NCBI RefSeq assembly: GCF_000972845.2
Contig: NC_040025.1
Span: forward strand, 23,101,846 to 23,165,845
Length of the DNA: 64,000 bases
Direction: 5' to 3'
From: Larimichthys crocea
Lineage: Eukaryota; Chordata; Actinopteri; Sciaenidae
Both the position numbers and the translations under genes were made by a program. The stretch's first letter is position 1. Every line of letters starts with the position of its first letter. Below the pieces are notes generated by a model that was not told where the DNA came from, ran no database searches, and saw nothing but the letters and a program-made list of their open reading frames with translations. Below, in pieces: positions 1 through 11,452 of this stretch.

Positions 1-47
1 TTAAGCGCCTGCACCGTCTGCTGGTCCGGTTTATGGTAGTCCTCCAT
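1..47 (-). CDS. tkt: Transketolase, start of first coding exon (partial)
   Basis: Read on the minus strand, an ATG at 47-45 opens a frame giving MEDYHKPDQQTVQAL and runs off the left edge. This matches the N-terminus of vertebrate transketolase (human begins MESYHKPDQQKLQAL). Transketolase is the cytosolic thiamine-diphosphate enzyme of the non-oxidative pentose phosphate pathway. Only 15 codons plus two bases are inside the window, so no catalytic motif can be seen. The identity rests on the short match plus synteny: TKT lies beside DCP1A and CACNA1D in human. Which fish paralogue this is cannot be told. Confidence 0.8.
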   Translation of the reverse strand, partial: MEDYHKPDQQTVQAL

Positions 48-3000
48 CTGGCCGTTGCACCGAAAGAGAGCGCGCACACAGAGACACACACAAACCCACG
101 GGCGTACACACACACACGCACACACAGACACAATCCGGTTAAGTTAAGAGTTAAAAGTTCTCGGTCTGCTGTCCCGAGGATGAAGGCGGTGAGTGTGCAG
201 CGGACGATGGCAGGGGTTAAAAAGAAGCTGACAGGACAGAGAGGGAGGGAGGGGGGGAGGGGGCGTGTTTGCTGGCAAAGCCTATGAATATGGCTAATCT
301 GGGAATAAACGGAGCCTACAGTTACTCCAAACTGTCACGCATGAGCGCAGCCAATAGTAGGAAAGCTTTGGGTTTGAGATCAAGGCCACACGCACACGCT
401 TGGACGCACACGTGGTCAACGGGCGCTCAGGTTCAATTTTAAAAGCCCCAAATTGTATGTAAAGAAAATAAAAAAATAATAATAAATCAAGAGTGCTAAT
501 AAACAGGGGAGCAAACATATGTGTACAGTGATTTCTAGATCAGTTATAAGCAGACAGAGATGTGAAATATTATGACCATGACGCTTCCAGCAGCACATGC
601 ACTTAGACTATACAACATGCTGTGCAGGCTCTTACCTCCTAATGGACTTTACTTGTACTTGCGCCATGTTGCAGTATGGATGTGAAAGTGAAAGTTGACA
701 TATCTGCGCCAGAAACCTCCTCTACGTTTTATACATATGGATTTGGAACAAAACTGGATTTGCTTTTATGGTTACAATGTAAAGACTGTGTCCAAAACAA
801 GAATTAGTGTGCAGAATGGCCGGAATATTATAGAACAATGGGATCTAAGGTTCATTGAGCTTCTTCAGGACAAAACCTTCCCAGAGAAGATGATTTAATA
901 GATTTCCTGTGTAGCAAATATATCAGGATGCAGTTGAGTTCAATATAAACAGCTCTCCATTTAAATGCAGCGTTTGGAGAGGAAGGACAGGTGAAGTGCA
1001 AAAGTATCACAGATGACAGTAATCTTATCTTAATGGCATTTCCTACCGAGACTGACCTGATCAGCTGCGATCCAAACCAGCTCCTCCTGCAACATGCACC
1101 TACATGTCAGTGGGGTTAGTGTTAAAACGTTTCTCTTGTGATCTTGAGGAGTAAAGCGGTGTTCCACATTTAGCCAGCAGAGGACATGTAGAGTGATCAA
1201 GGGGGAAAATAATATTCTCCTAAACGATCTCGTTAATTAAAATCTCCCTGCTGAGAAGAAAAAAACATTTGTTTTGTTACTAAAACCCAAAACGACTCGC
1301 AGATCAAATTCTCAGATCAAATAAGCCCTTACATTGGCTTGAAACCAACTGATTATAATTTAATGTAGAAGGTTAGAACCATAGGCAAAGAGTACAACAG
1401 TGAGCACACAGTGACATCTGGTTGTCAAACAGAGAAACTGCACCAGTCTCCTGAAACTAAAGGAAATGTCTCAGGTTCGAGGAAACAGTTTATCCAAATG
1501 GAGAAAAATAATAAAAAAACAAATAGATAATGCATGATGTTAAATTATTAGATATTTTCATAAATTGGTCAGAAAAATTTGTTAATTAGGAACCTTCTTT
1601 AGGAAAATGATAATGTCGAGGCACAAAATCGCCAAAACAAAAATCGCACTCCTGTTTAGTCTAATTTTTTCACAGCTGAATCAAACACAGTGGCGCCTCA
1701 CAGCAGCAAACAAAAACAGACAACCCTATTTTCAAATCTTTAATATTACAAAATAGTCATAATAAACCAAATTATGCACAGTGACAACAATCTTAGAAAA
1801 TTAATCTAATTTGCAAAGACTCCCAAAATCAAATCTCTGGCCAATAAGATAAATTATTTCAAAGCGTAAAATAACCTTAAAATCTTAAATATGTGAGCCG
1901 GATTAAAAAACTACATGTCATTCATCATTCTTCCTGTGTGTTTATTCAACCAACACATGGCAGAAGTGTCGGCAAGATGACCTCTAAAATGAATAATTAT
2001 AAACAGGGCTGTGAATAAATGATCTGATACCTGGCTGCAGAGGTGTCCTTTTTTTCCCCATTATTATTTCCCATGGCAAAATAAAAAATAAAATAAAAGG
2101 GGCAGGGAAGAAAAACATTGTTAACAGCTGATACTGAAATAATGCGAATCTGAGTTTAACACAAATATGCAGGACGCTGAAGAAAACAAGGCTGACACGT
2201 AAACGTCAAATACATTCAAACAGAACCAAATGCAAAGTCATGGTATCACAATCAAGACGTGTATTTCTGCAGAAATTCAGAATTCTTCGTTGGTTACATG
2301 ATTTTCTGCAAAAAAGAGTCGTCATTTCTGAAATTTATGTTGTTTGCAAAACGTAAAGAAAAACGTCTACTTTCAACATCTACTTCCATCTGAAATGACT
2401 CGGTATGCTGATTGCTTATATAGAGTATCTGAGCGGTAACTTGTGAAAAAGTAGCCTGATCGTCCACGTACTGACTACTGACATTAAACATCACTGTACA
2501 ACTTAAATTTTCATGCTTTTACTTTATTCCTAGTTTAAATGATGTTGTATGTGCTGACCAACAGGCTTCATGAATCAGTAACCTGTTGTGTGTGTTGCAC
2601 ACACGCCACATGATAAACCTGTCTTTAAAGCTAATTTTTGGATTTGTACATTACATCGGTTTTCTTTGTTCATAAACGGCATCGACAGCCACTCAGAGTT
2701 GCACATGAGGAGGAAACAGACGTGCTTCTTCCTGTTCCCACTGCAGAGCTTACAGTTCTGTGCTGCAGTAGCCTTTTACTGCAAAAAAAACAAAAAATAC
2801 CTACATTAATTTGTTTTATCTTTAAGTGTCTGTGACCTGGAAAAATAAGACAGGAATGGAGGTAGTTATTTTTTCATTATTAGTTAATGGCATGAACTCA
2901 TCTGGTTTGAAACATATTGAAGCTATGACAAGCACATCAGTCCTCTAAACAATTTGATATTTAAGGAATGAATTTAAACAATAATCCAAAATTAATTTAG

Positions 3001-4162
3001 TATTTTTTGTATGTTTTTTCCCCCTCATATTTAATTTAGAGTTCAGTTGCAGAACCAAAGGTTCAGATAAACTTAGCTCTGCGGTACCATCCTAAAATAA
3101 CCCAAAATGCTGGTATCCCTAAAGGCGTTGCGACAGTCGTCTATTGCACGTTCCCCTCCAAGAACATCAAGTACTGTGAGCTCAGCTGGTGGAGGAGAGA
3201 TGAATGACACAGACCAGGAGAAAGACAAAGGGGTGAAGAGGGAGGGCAGGGATGAGGAGAAATGTAGGGAAGGTAGCAAAAAAAAGCTGGTTTGTGTGTT
3301 CGTCGGTGTGTCTTTATGAACATGTCACAGTCTCTAACATAACGCTATAAAAGCAGCCGCGAGGAACGGATTCTTAGTTTGAGCTCTAAGCTGCAAGTGC
3401 TTCTCCAAAAACAGTAACAGAAGATCTTTATCTTCCTTGGACAAGGGTTGAAAAAAAAATCCTCAACAATCTACTCATTAAAGAGGCAGTGATAAACACA
3501 AAATGCCACAAAAACTTTGAACGCATGTTCAGAGTCTCTAGTCTGTGAAGACCCCAAAAACAGTTCTGAGGTCCCAGAAGCCCAGTGGTCTTTTTCTTAT
3601 TGAGCAATAGGAGTGCAAGTCTGTCATCACTGCTCCCAAACTCCAAACACGAGACATCATTAAAAGGAAGAGGAAGCGGGAGCAGTGTCTGTGATTCTCA
3701 ATGTTCAAGCGGCAAAATAGTCTGTCCCAGGGTCAAAGGTGAAACGATTGGAGGTCGCAGAAGATCCACACTGTGGTCCCGTCCTCGAGTGAATTAAACC
3801 AAGAGCTAAACTTTACCAGTATGTGGCCATATGATTTTATTCATAAAGTAAAAATGAAGACTCAAGGCCACGCTGAGAAGTTTCATCTTTCTTCTAGAGT
3901 AGTTCTGGTTTGATATAAGCAGACAAAAAGTCAAGTCCAAGATAACGTAAGTAGCCGGGACGGCGTCAGCATTTAGATGAGAACTCAAAAGGTTCTGAGT
4001 CGGGCTCAGAGGATTGCAGTGCATGCTAATAATAACCCCCAGAACAAAGCTCTGAAGAGTTGCGGTGCACAGCGTGTCAAAAGGCTGTTGTTCCTTTAAC
4101 TCCCATTAACTTCTGGATTCTTCACAGGTCATGAAGGGGTCGCATCACCGAGAGGAAGTGGA
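48..4162. other. Intergenic spacer between tkt start and dcp1a stop, including probable dcp1a 3' UTR
   Basis: No coding exon is recognised here. Positions 60-130 are CA-rich and 238-265 is a G/A-rich run just upstream of tkt, so this part should hold the tkt 5' UTR and promoter. From about 450 to 3000 the DNA is AT-rich with many stops in all frames and no clear family. The part nearest 4162 should contain the 3' UTR of dcp1a on the minus strand. Short open frames at 695-898, 3107-3319 and 3585-3797 show no recognisable similarity. Confidence 0.5.
3836..3841 (-). terminator. Candidate polyadenylation signal for dcp1a
   Basis: The minus strand reads AATAAA here, about 320 bases past the dcp1a stop codon. 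Its position suits a short 3' UTR, but the hexamer is common in AT-rich DNA and other candidates lie further downstream. Confidence 0.3.
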
Positions 4163-4243
4163 CTATAGCTTCATGTTGCTAAAGTCCTTGGACAGACTCT
4201 GCAGGTAAGCGTCGTGAATGGCACCGAGGAATTCTGGGTCGTT
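4163..4243 (-). CDS. dcp1a: dcp1a exon 9 (last coding exon)
   Basis: Encodes NDPEFLGAIHDAYLQSLSKD then FSNMKL and a TAG stop. It completes the trimerisation helix; human DCP1A has NDSSFLSTLHEVYLQVLTK here. The acceptor is GTCTAG. Confidence 0.92.
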   Translation of the reverse strand, partial: NDPEFLGAIHDAYLQSLSKDFSNMKL

Positions 4244-7200
4244 CTAGACGGGGAAGAAGTAAATGAGAGAGGGGTGAACAAACTACACCGGAGTGTGTTT
4301 CTTTGTTTCTTTTCAATGGAAACACACAAATTGTAAAACTGTTAATATCTCTGAATTATTTTTCAGAAAGGTGTAATTAAAAAAAAAAACTACTGATTCA
4401 CAATTCCAAACAACTACATAAACCTGGTATGTGAAGTACGTCCCAAAAAAGGATTCTTGCTTGCCTTTTTGTGAATATGACACCCTGAACACAAGCTGGG
4501 GCACTGGGTTTGTGTTTGAAAATAATACCCAGGGAGCAGAGGCTGTTTTGCGATGTGCTATCAGGACTGCTTTTGTGTATTTTACGCCCATGCTGTACCT
4601 TAATAAGGTGAATCAGGGTCTCCTGTAGCTGTGTTTTGCTGCAGGGGGTTCGTGGAAGCTCTACAGCTCCTACAGAGGTTGAGGAGGGCTCGGAGGGGGC
4701 AGGAGGGACCACTGATGCTGCTGCTGTTGTCTTGTTGACTGACTGCTGGAAGGCGCTGGGGGAGAGAAGCACAGAAATCTCCGACCCTTGAACAGCAAGA
4801 CCTGGACTCATTGGGACAGCCTGAGAATAGAAAAGGAAAGACAAGGAACAAGAAATGACAAGAATGAACAACATGCTGGATTATGAGCGTACATAGTGTT
4901 GTATAAAAGTATATGTGAGGAAAAAAAAGACACTTATCACATGACAAAAACAGCTGATAATAAAAGGCGTTGAACTTACAGACATTGGTTTGATTAGGTT
5001 TGGAGGCTGAGAGAAAACCTCCATCTCCTTGGCGTGCTGGAGAAGAGGTTTCCCCATGGGCTCTCGGAAGCTGTGAGGTGGGAACAATGTGCTGGGCAGG
5101 AAGTTAGGTGCAAGGATGGGTTTGTGGATGTCCGAACTCACAGGTGGCGCTGCAGGTTTGAGTGTGTTGAGTATCTCCTGTCCCAAATAGGCTGCAGGAG
5201 CTGCAGACGGTGCTGCAGGACTGGGAGGAGCAGCGCGAGGCTCTGAGGCAGCTGGAGGCACCATGAGAGGGGACAGCGAGCACAGAGGTTGGGGGTCTGA
5301 CTTGGGGACCACTGACTGGAATACAGGGTTTGGGTGTAGCGTGTATGGAGCTGGGAGGAGGCCAGGGGCTTGGTGCCGCTGATTTGAACCGGGATCTTGA
5401 CCTGCTATACGGGGAGGGAGGAGTGGGTTCTGGTGGGCTGGAGCGGGAAAAGATTGCCTCTGGAGGTAAGCAGAGGAGGAGTCACTAGAAGCAGTGGTGG
5501 TGTTCTGTGTGGGCATGGTGGGCAGAGGGGGGTCCTTAGGGAGGGATGAGCCAAAGAGTTCCTCAACTGTGATCTGCTTCACCATCGTGTGAGAACTCTG
5601 GTGGGTGAAAACAACATAAAAGAAAACGTGTGAGTACTGCTGAATGTGAGGGTTTACTGATATTCTCCCTTTTATATTAACTGTAATTAGAATACCATTA
5701 AAGTAGTAATGCACACAGTACATGTATGGCGATACTACTCCTCTGGTTTTAAATCACCTGAACCCAAGGCCAGTACTGACATAGTCACTTGTTTGGTACT
5801 AATTCACATCATGACATCACCAGACTGCATCCTTGATGATGATCCCATGTGCTGACACTCCACGCAACACAAACGTACACACATACTGGGAGAGTTAGCC
5901 TCTCAGCTCGTAGTTTAGCTGTCAAACCTCTAGTGGACTCTATTTCCAGCATGAGAGTCTCTTAGCAGCTGCTCATGGCTGGTTAGATCAACTGGACTAC
6001 CAGAATGCTGTACCTGTCGTCCTGTGCAGGTCTCTGCTGATTTTTTTAAATGCTGAGAGAGACAGCTAGAATTTGGGGGTGTGTTTATAGTTTTGGGGCT
6101 GTTGGCTGGACAAAACCAGCAATCTGAAGACACCACGTTGAATTTGTGATGGGGACATGCGTGAAGCAATTCACTGGTTATTTGAAAAACATGATCAAAG
6201 ATTTGTTTAAATAAGCCCTCTGCCTTGTATAAACCCTGGAGGTAAAATAATTACACCAGCAGCAGTGACTTGGTTTGGATGATTTGTCTCTGGCTGCCTG
6301 TTTGCAAAATGACCAACACTGTCAGCAGCTCTCTGCTGCCAAATGTTCAACCATACATTGGGTGACTGTGACAGCTGAGATGAAAACATGCACCTTCTCT
6401 TTGTCCTCCTCCACAGTCTCGATATGTAGGAGTTAACAGGACTACAACACTCAAAATATAAGTGTACGTACCTTTTCAGGTTGTGGTGTGCTGTGCATAT
6501 GCTCTGTGGCGCTGATCGCTGCTTTCATATTAAGCTCTGCACACACATCTGCTTCACCTGTCTGAGCCTGCATCACACACACACAATCAAACACACAGAA
6601 ATGAAATGGTACAGTCAATCTTCAAAAAAAAAAAAAAGATCTAACATAAATATATAGACTGGATGTAGTTACACTGTTATCTCAGATATGCCTGTGGGTG
6701 ACTCATGAGTATGTACCTGCTGAGTCAGACCTGTGAAAGTGTTTGAGTGATTATGAGTTATGGGTGGACTAAAAAGAACATCCAGGATTTATTCCTCAGA
6801 TTCTGTGTTGGTGTTGCACAGACCATGTACAGTCTGTCATCTAAATTCATGTTTTTGTGTATATATATATTCTGCAATAAAAAAAAAAAGTATTTTATTG
6901 GTAAGAAGCATCAGTATTCAAAATACTAACCTAAACAACATGTTCTGTTTGTGTGCGTTTACTCACTCTCTGGTACTCCTCCTTGGCTTTGCTGAGCAGT
7001 TCCAGGATGTCGATGGGTCGTGTTTCTGTGACACCGTTAGTCCTCCGTGGCTCTGCCCTCTCCGGTGACTCTCGCTGGGCATGGTCTGCTTCTTGTTTCA
7101 CAATCCTGGAGGGAGAGTTAAAGTGTCACATAGAGTCTGTTATTTTAATTCACATACTCCTTGTGATGAAAGCAGAACTTCTTCGAAACTTACTTGACCA

Positions 7201-10200
7201 TCAGCTGAGCGATGCGTTGACAGTCTCTCTTATCATAGAACCAAATACTGTAGATACCCACTGCAAGAGAAACACAAATATTGTATATTACATCATGTAG
7301 AGGAAGCAACATGACACAAGACAAAACGCTGTGCACATAAAAAGGTTTTAAAATAAGGTTTTACATTTGTTTGGAATTATGAATGTAGTGTGAACAGTTT
7401 GTGACACAAAAATACATTTAGACTGAAAGTCAATATCAGATAATACGAGGCCCACCGCCTACCATTTATCACTGTCAGTGTCAATGCACAATATCAACTG
7501 GGCACCCAGCCCAGGTGCTCTATGAAGCTGTCAGTTCTATTTTGTGTAATTTTAACGATCAATAATTAATTCTACTAAAGCCACAAATCACTGCAAAGAG
7601 TGCATCTGTGAATGAACAGAGTTTTCGATCTTTGCTACACAATCGGGTGACTGTTTTACTGTTTTGACTTACAAAAAGGGAAACAATCAAGGCGCAGTGA
7701 GAGAAGGACATGTTAGTACAGCAATAAGTACTGCGACAGTACTAGAGGGGTAGATTTAGCATGTCCACTTGTTGGTAGTGTTAGGAGAGGAGGTATGCTC
7801 TGAAGAGCTCGTCTTCAGGAGTCTTTATTTTCAGAGGTACAAAATGGCGCCCCTGGTCTGGTAGGAACTGGTAGCACATTCCACCAACGTGGAACAACAG
7901 ACGAGAGGAGTCTGGATTGCCTGGAGCAAGCGGGTGGCAGAGCCAGGCGCTGTTCATTGGAGGTTGTGAGGTAACACATGCCTGTATAAGGACATTTTAA
8001 CACTTAATGGTGAAACGTCATCAGCTATGATACAGTAAGACATTTTTAGGTGAAAAAAAAGTGAAAAGGGATAGTTGTGTTTTTTTTTTATTTTTTTTAA
8101 ATGGGGCCAGACAGACAGAAGTTCTGTGCCAGGACTTCTAGGTAACACTATGACTATGCATAAGTACCTCAACACTTTAATGAGCTCACTAAAGGAAACT
8201 TTCCAGACACCAGACACCACATTTACCGTCACCCACCGGAAACTGACAACAAAATGTAAAATAAACAATGTCAGCATGTTTTACTGCAACAATAACGAGT
8301 TAATTTAACATGGCTTGTGTGTCATTTGTGTGTGATGAAACACAGACATCTTCAAGGTCCCTCAAGAGGCTATGGTATCCAAGCAACCGCTCTGTTTGTC
8401 TCCCTGCAGCATCCACTGCTACCAAGGGGAATATGTCGAGGTGTAAACAGGTGTCTGTGTGTGTGTGTCAAAGTACACCGGTTTCTCTAAACAACACTCT
8501 AAGTCTGAGTACACTCATCAGACTCAGGCGGTGAGTTCACTACTACTCTAAGAGGCTCTGTGTTAGACTCTTGGCTCTTCAAACTTTGGACTTTGTCGCG
8601 CTCAGCCTCGTCATTCCTTCTTTATTCCTCCAAATTCACAGCAGCAGGAGGAGTCTGACAACCCTCTCAAAGATTCTCTCACCCTATATATCAGAGACCC
8701 TCAATCTAAAGCACAGCGACCACACTTACACAGGAGAACTGAGCACTACCACGGATCCTCAGGAAGTTACAATACTGAAGAGGACAGACAGACTCAACAA
8801 ACCTGAGTGAGAGCAGACGAAATCAACTGATGGCATAAAAAAAACAAACAGCAGAGGACACGTCAGAGAAAGCTTTTTACTCTGACCACTCCTCTAGAGT
8901 GGACTGTGAGCAGCAGTGTGGAAGTGTCTCCTGTTTTACTTTGCATTTCATCTGTCTGCAACTCAACTCACTCTGAAGATTTAAGATGCTACAGACAGCA
9001 CTTGGACTCCAGTGAAGCTTCCGGAGGAGGTGCTCTGGCCTGAAGTCTAACAAGAAACTACATCATGTCGTCCATACCAGCCAGGCTGATGGGCATACCG
9101 AGTCCAAAGGGGGAGCAGTCTACTTTGACGTTGACCCTGGCCATGTTGTTTTTTCTCATTAGCAAACAAATGGGAAAACAGTCTAATTCCTTGTTCATTG
9201 CCTTGATGAAACTCCTGTTCAGACTTCTAATAGATTACCTCGGTGGGAGCGCCGTCAGTTACTTTCTGAAGATTTGAGGAATTTTACCACTTCTCCTTTT
9301 ATTTATTTTTTTTCACCTTACTTCCTTTTGAACTCTTCCCATTAGGCTTATAGGAGTTTGATTGCAGCATTGGCACTTCACTGGATAAAGCACAATTAAA
9401 TGATCCAAAAAAAAACATCAAGAAGGAGTGAGACCCATAAATCAATTTTTGGCTGTCGTCCCAATGCAGCGTGATATCAATTGTGGCCAAACCAAGCTGG
9501 AACTGTTGCCGTCTGCCAGGTCATGAGGGGAGAAAGCTCTTCAGAAGAAGTTTTCTTGCTAAATGAGATTCCAAGGAGCCAAAATGACTTCAAGCAAAAG
9601 GGGAAAAAAATGTTCCAGAGAACGGTGGGGAGGTATCTGTTCGGCATTTTCAGAGGTACCATTATTTTCTCTTTCATTTAATGTGTACGTGTGTGTGAAT
9701 GCTTCTAAATCTATACAGCTGTCTACGTGCCAAGCATGCACAGTGTATACATTTATTTGACAGTGTTTTCATGATATATTATACCCGTGGCTAATGATGA
9801 TTTGATCCCTTTAACGACACTCAAGAAAAATATTAGACCCCAGGCACTGAATAATAATCTCATCTCCCGACACAGAAATATGTCTGTACTTCATATGATA
9901 TCTACTGTTTTAGCTTCTATTAAACAAGAATACTCACAGTTGCCGTTCCTGTAGAGCAGGAAAGGATCCTGCAGCTGGAACTCGAGGTCTTTGTTGATCG
10001 GCTCCACCAGGTTCTCTGTGCTCAGTCGGTTCATGATGGTGAAGCCATGGTGAGGCGAGGCAGACCTTAGACGAACAGAGATTACAAAGACTGTAAAATA
10101 ATACTCAGGCAGTGCAAAGCCTAACCATCGCCTCTCTGTGTGAAATCTTACTTTGTCTTTTGTGAACAAGCACCAGCAAACTTCTTATGTTAATATGTCA

Positions 10201-11017
10201 CTTAAAGGTGTGTGTGTGTGTGTGTGTGTGTCTAGCAGTGCAGTTACTGATTACGACCCTGTCACCTTGCCCTCTCCTTCCAACATGAGTTATCATGGAC
10301 TTGGAGCCAGTGTTTAGTGTCTGCTCTGGGCTACTGTAGAAACAGACCCACAGCCTCGAGCTAAATTAGTATTAGGTCTATGCAAAATGAAAACATATTC
10401 AATGTTTGCTTATGTTTGATAAGTGAGCAGTAAATAGAGCCCCTTAAATCTGACACAGTGGACCTTTTAAAAAAAGTATTATTATTTATTTTTGGTAGCT
10501 GACAGAAAATCGATTTATTAGTTCTATAATCAGCTGATGGATCATTTTAAAAGTTCAAAAACAATGACATCAGATGCCAGAGCCGATATCTTGAAGTTGC
10601 TTATTTAGTTTGACCAAGAGCCAGAGAAACTGATCCGCATACATAAATCATTACCTGGTTTCACCTGGATCTATAGTTGAGTGCAATAAACAACTTAAAG
10701 GTCTGATCTATAACTCATATTTTAATCGCTTTCTCAATCGCCCTGGATTCACGTTGTAAGGTCTAATAAAAAAACACTGTGCACAAAGACGTATCAAGTC
10801 TCAAGTCTGAAAAAGGGGCGACGTGAATGTTTGTTTACAAAGACTGCGGCCTACGCACGTGCGCACACTTCGACAAACAAACAAACAAACAAACAAACGT
10901 AGCTCGAGTAAACAACCTTCACGGTGACTCGTTTGAAAACACTTCACGTGCTTACCTCGAATAAACAAACAGGGTGCCCTCGATTTCTGTCTTCTCCTGA
11001 AACCATAAAAGTGACAT

Positions 11018-11053
<36 letters not shown>

Positions 11054-11452
11054 GCGTCAATACACAGTTTATATTAGCCGAGCTAACGCTAACTTATTAC
11101 CGGAAACTAACACAAACAAGAACACAGTGGCACTCGTATCTAAACAGCATGTCTGTGGATACATGTGTATAAGTTACAGTTTGACAAATATTAACATTTA
11201 TTTTTGTTTGAATGTTTTTTTGTTTTTTGTTTTTTTAACGAGGAGTTAGCATTAGCATGCTAAGTGAACACTTAGCACGGCTCCCCACGAGACAGTTTCC
11301 GGTGTTTCTGACACACGTACCCATTCATTGGCTTTGGAGTTGAAGTTGTAAAGAGCCACCTGTCCGGTAACGTCGAGCAGTTTGTTTATGTACGGGTCCT
11401 GTCTCTGGAGAGCCGCTAAGCTCATCATGTGTCCGGCGTTCACGCTCTCCAT
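4163..11452 (-). CDS. dcp1a: mRNA-decapping enzyme 1A, complete nine-exon coding region (gene span)
   Basis: Joining 11321-11452, 10956-10996, 9938-10065, 7194-7260, 6967-7105, 6472-6567, 4980-5597, 4599-4820 and 4163-4243 gives 1524 bases, 507 residues plus stop, with GT-AG introns and compatible phases throughout. DCP1 proteins activate the DCP2 catalytic subunit that removes the 5' cap in P-bodies. Visible domains are an EVH1 fold (about residues 8-125, including SIWFYDKRDCQRIAQLM), the RPIDILELLSKAKEEYQR segment, a TVEELFG motif (211-217), a long Pro/Ser/Ala-rich linker, a short LLSPSAFQQ motif (about 425-433), and a C-terminal trimerisation helix region (about 469-500, QLQETLIHLIK then AYLQSLSK). 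NLVEPINKDLEFQ, TVEELFG and QLQETLIHLIK are closer to human DCP1A (582 residues) than to DCP1B. The gene is divergent from cacna1d. Confidence 0.93.
4599..4820 (-). CDS. dcp1a: dcp1a exon 8
   Basis: Encodes AVPMSPGLAVQGSEISVLLS through SKTQLQETLIHLIK. LLSPSAFQQ is the counterpart of LLAPSVFQQ in human DCP1A, and QLQETLIHLIK opens the trimerisation domain. The acceptor is TTCTCAG and the donor GTACAG. Confidence 0.92.
4980..5597 (-). CDS. dcp1a: dcp1a exon 7
   Basis: The largest exon, 618 bases, phase 0 at both ends. It starts SSHTMVKQITVEELFGSSLP, where TVEELFG matches the conserved short motif of human DCP1A (TVEELFGTSLPKE). The rest is a disordered Pro/Ala/Ser-rich linker ending NLIKPMS. 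The acceptor is CACCAG and the donor GTAAGT. Confidence 0.9.
6472..6567 (-). CDS. dcp1a: dcp1a exon 6
   Basis: A 96-base phase-0 exon encoding a low-conservation linker, AQTGEADVCAELNMKAAISA through STPQPEK. The acceptor is GATGCAG and the donor GTACGT. It is supported by splice sites and frame continuity more than by similarity, so it could be alternatively spliced. Confidence 0.75.
6967..7105 (-). CDS. dcp1a: dcp1a exon 5
   Basis: Encodes IVKQEADHAQRESPERAEPR and on to RPIDILELLSKAKEEYQR. The last part matches RPIDILEMLSRAKDEYER of human DCP1A. The acceptor is CTCCAG and the donor GTGAGT; the exon ends in phase 0. Confidence 0.9.
7194..7260 (-). CDS. dcp1a: dcp1a exon 4
   Basis: A 67-base exon encoding LGIYSIWFYDKRDCQRIAQL then MVK, the last EVH1 strand and helix. 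The acceptor is TTGCAG and the donor GTAAGT. The preceding intron (7261-9937) is the gene's largest. Confidence 0.92.
7740..7960 (-). mobile_element. 3' coding end of a non-LTR retrotransposon (fragment)
   Basis: On the minus strand a broken frame reads SRQSRLLSSVVPRWWNVLPV followed by KTPEDELFRAYLLS-like text after a frameshift. The pattern 'S/V-PRWWN-LP' then a basic stretch and LFRAYL is seen at the C-terminus of LINE reverse transcriptases in fish genomes. It sits in dcp1a intron 3 and has stops and frameshifts. The LINE family is not certain. Confidence 0.45.
7961..9937. other. Rest of dcp1a intron 3
   Basis: No exon of dcp1a is expected or seen here. Positions 8042-8100 are rich in A and T homopolymers. 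Positions 8550-9280 are unusually rich in open frames on the plus strand, including a 70-codon frame at 9065-9277 treated separately. No family is recognised. Confidence 0.4.
9065..9277 (+). other. Short open frame with two hydrophobic segments, inside dcp1a intron 3
   Basis: A 70-codon frame starts MSSIPARLMGIPSPKGEQST and ends SAVSYFLKI with a TGA stop. It has a polar head, a hydrophobic run (TLTLTLAMLFFLI) and a second amphipathic, mostly hydrophobic run (SLFIALMKLLFRLLIDYL), so it could be a small membrane protein. It is antisense to dcp1a. I know no homologue, and a chance frame or transposon remnant is the default reading. Confidence 0.12.
9938..10065 (-). CDS. dcp1a: dcp1a exon 3
   Basis: Encodes SASPHHGFTIMNRLSTENLV and on to DPFLLYRNGN, the core of the EVH1 domain. 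It completes an Arg codon from exon 2 and leaves one T for exon 4. The acceptor reads TCTAAG, which has a weak pyrimidine tract; the donor is GTGAGT. Confidence 0.9.
10873..10898. repeat. (ACAA)n microsatellite
   Basis: About six units of CAAA/ACAA in dcp1a intron 2, 60 bases from exon 2. Confidence 0.9.
10956..10996 (-). CDS. dcp1a: dcp1a exon 2
   Basis: A 41-base exon encoding EKTEIEGTLFVYS plus two bases of an Arg codon, aligning with EKTDIEGTLFVY of DCP1A. The acceptor is TTTCAG and the donor GTAAGC. Confidence 0.9.
11020..11053. repeat. (AAC)n microsatellite
   Basis: About eleven AAC units in dcp1a intron 1, just upstream (in transcript sense) of the exon 2 acceptor. Confidence 0.9.
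11321..11452 (-). CDS. dcp1a: dcp1a exon 1
   Basis: Encodes residues 1-44, from MESVNAGHMMSLAALQRQD to SKANEW, the first part of the EVH1 domain. The ATG is the only one in frame near the family's usual N-terminus. The donor is GTACGT on the minus strand, in phase 0. A broken second copy lies at 21737-21866. Confidence 0.92.

Noticed and set aside
4163..11452. Assignment of the decapping gene to dcp1b
   Set aside because: The TVEELFGSSLPK and QLQETLIHLIK motifs and the NLVEPINKDLEFQ stretch are DCP1A-like, although FTIMNRLS and QLQDPFLLYRN resemble DCP1B.
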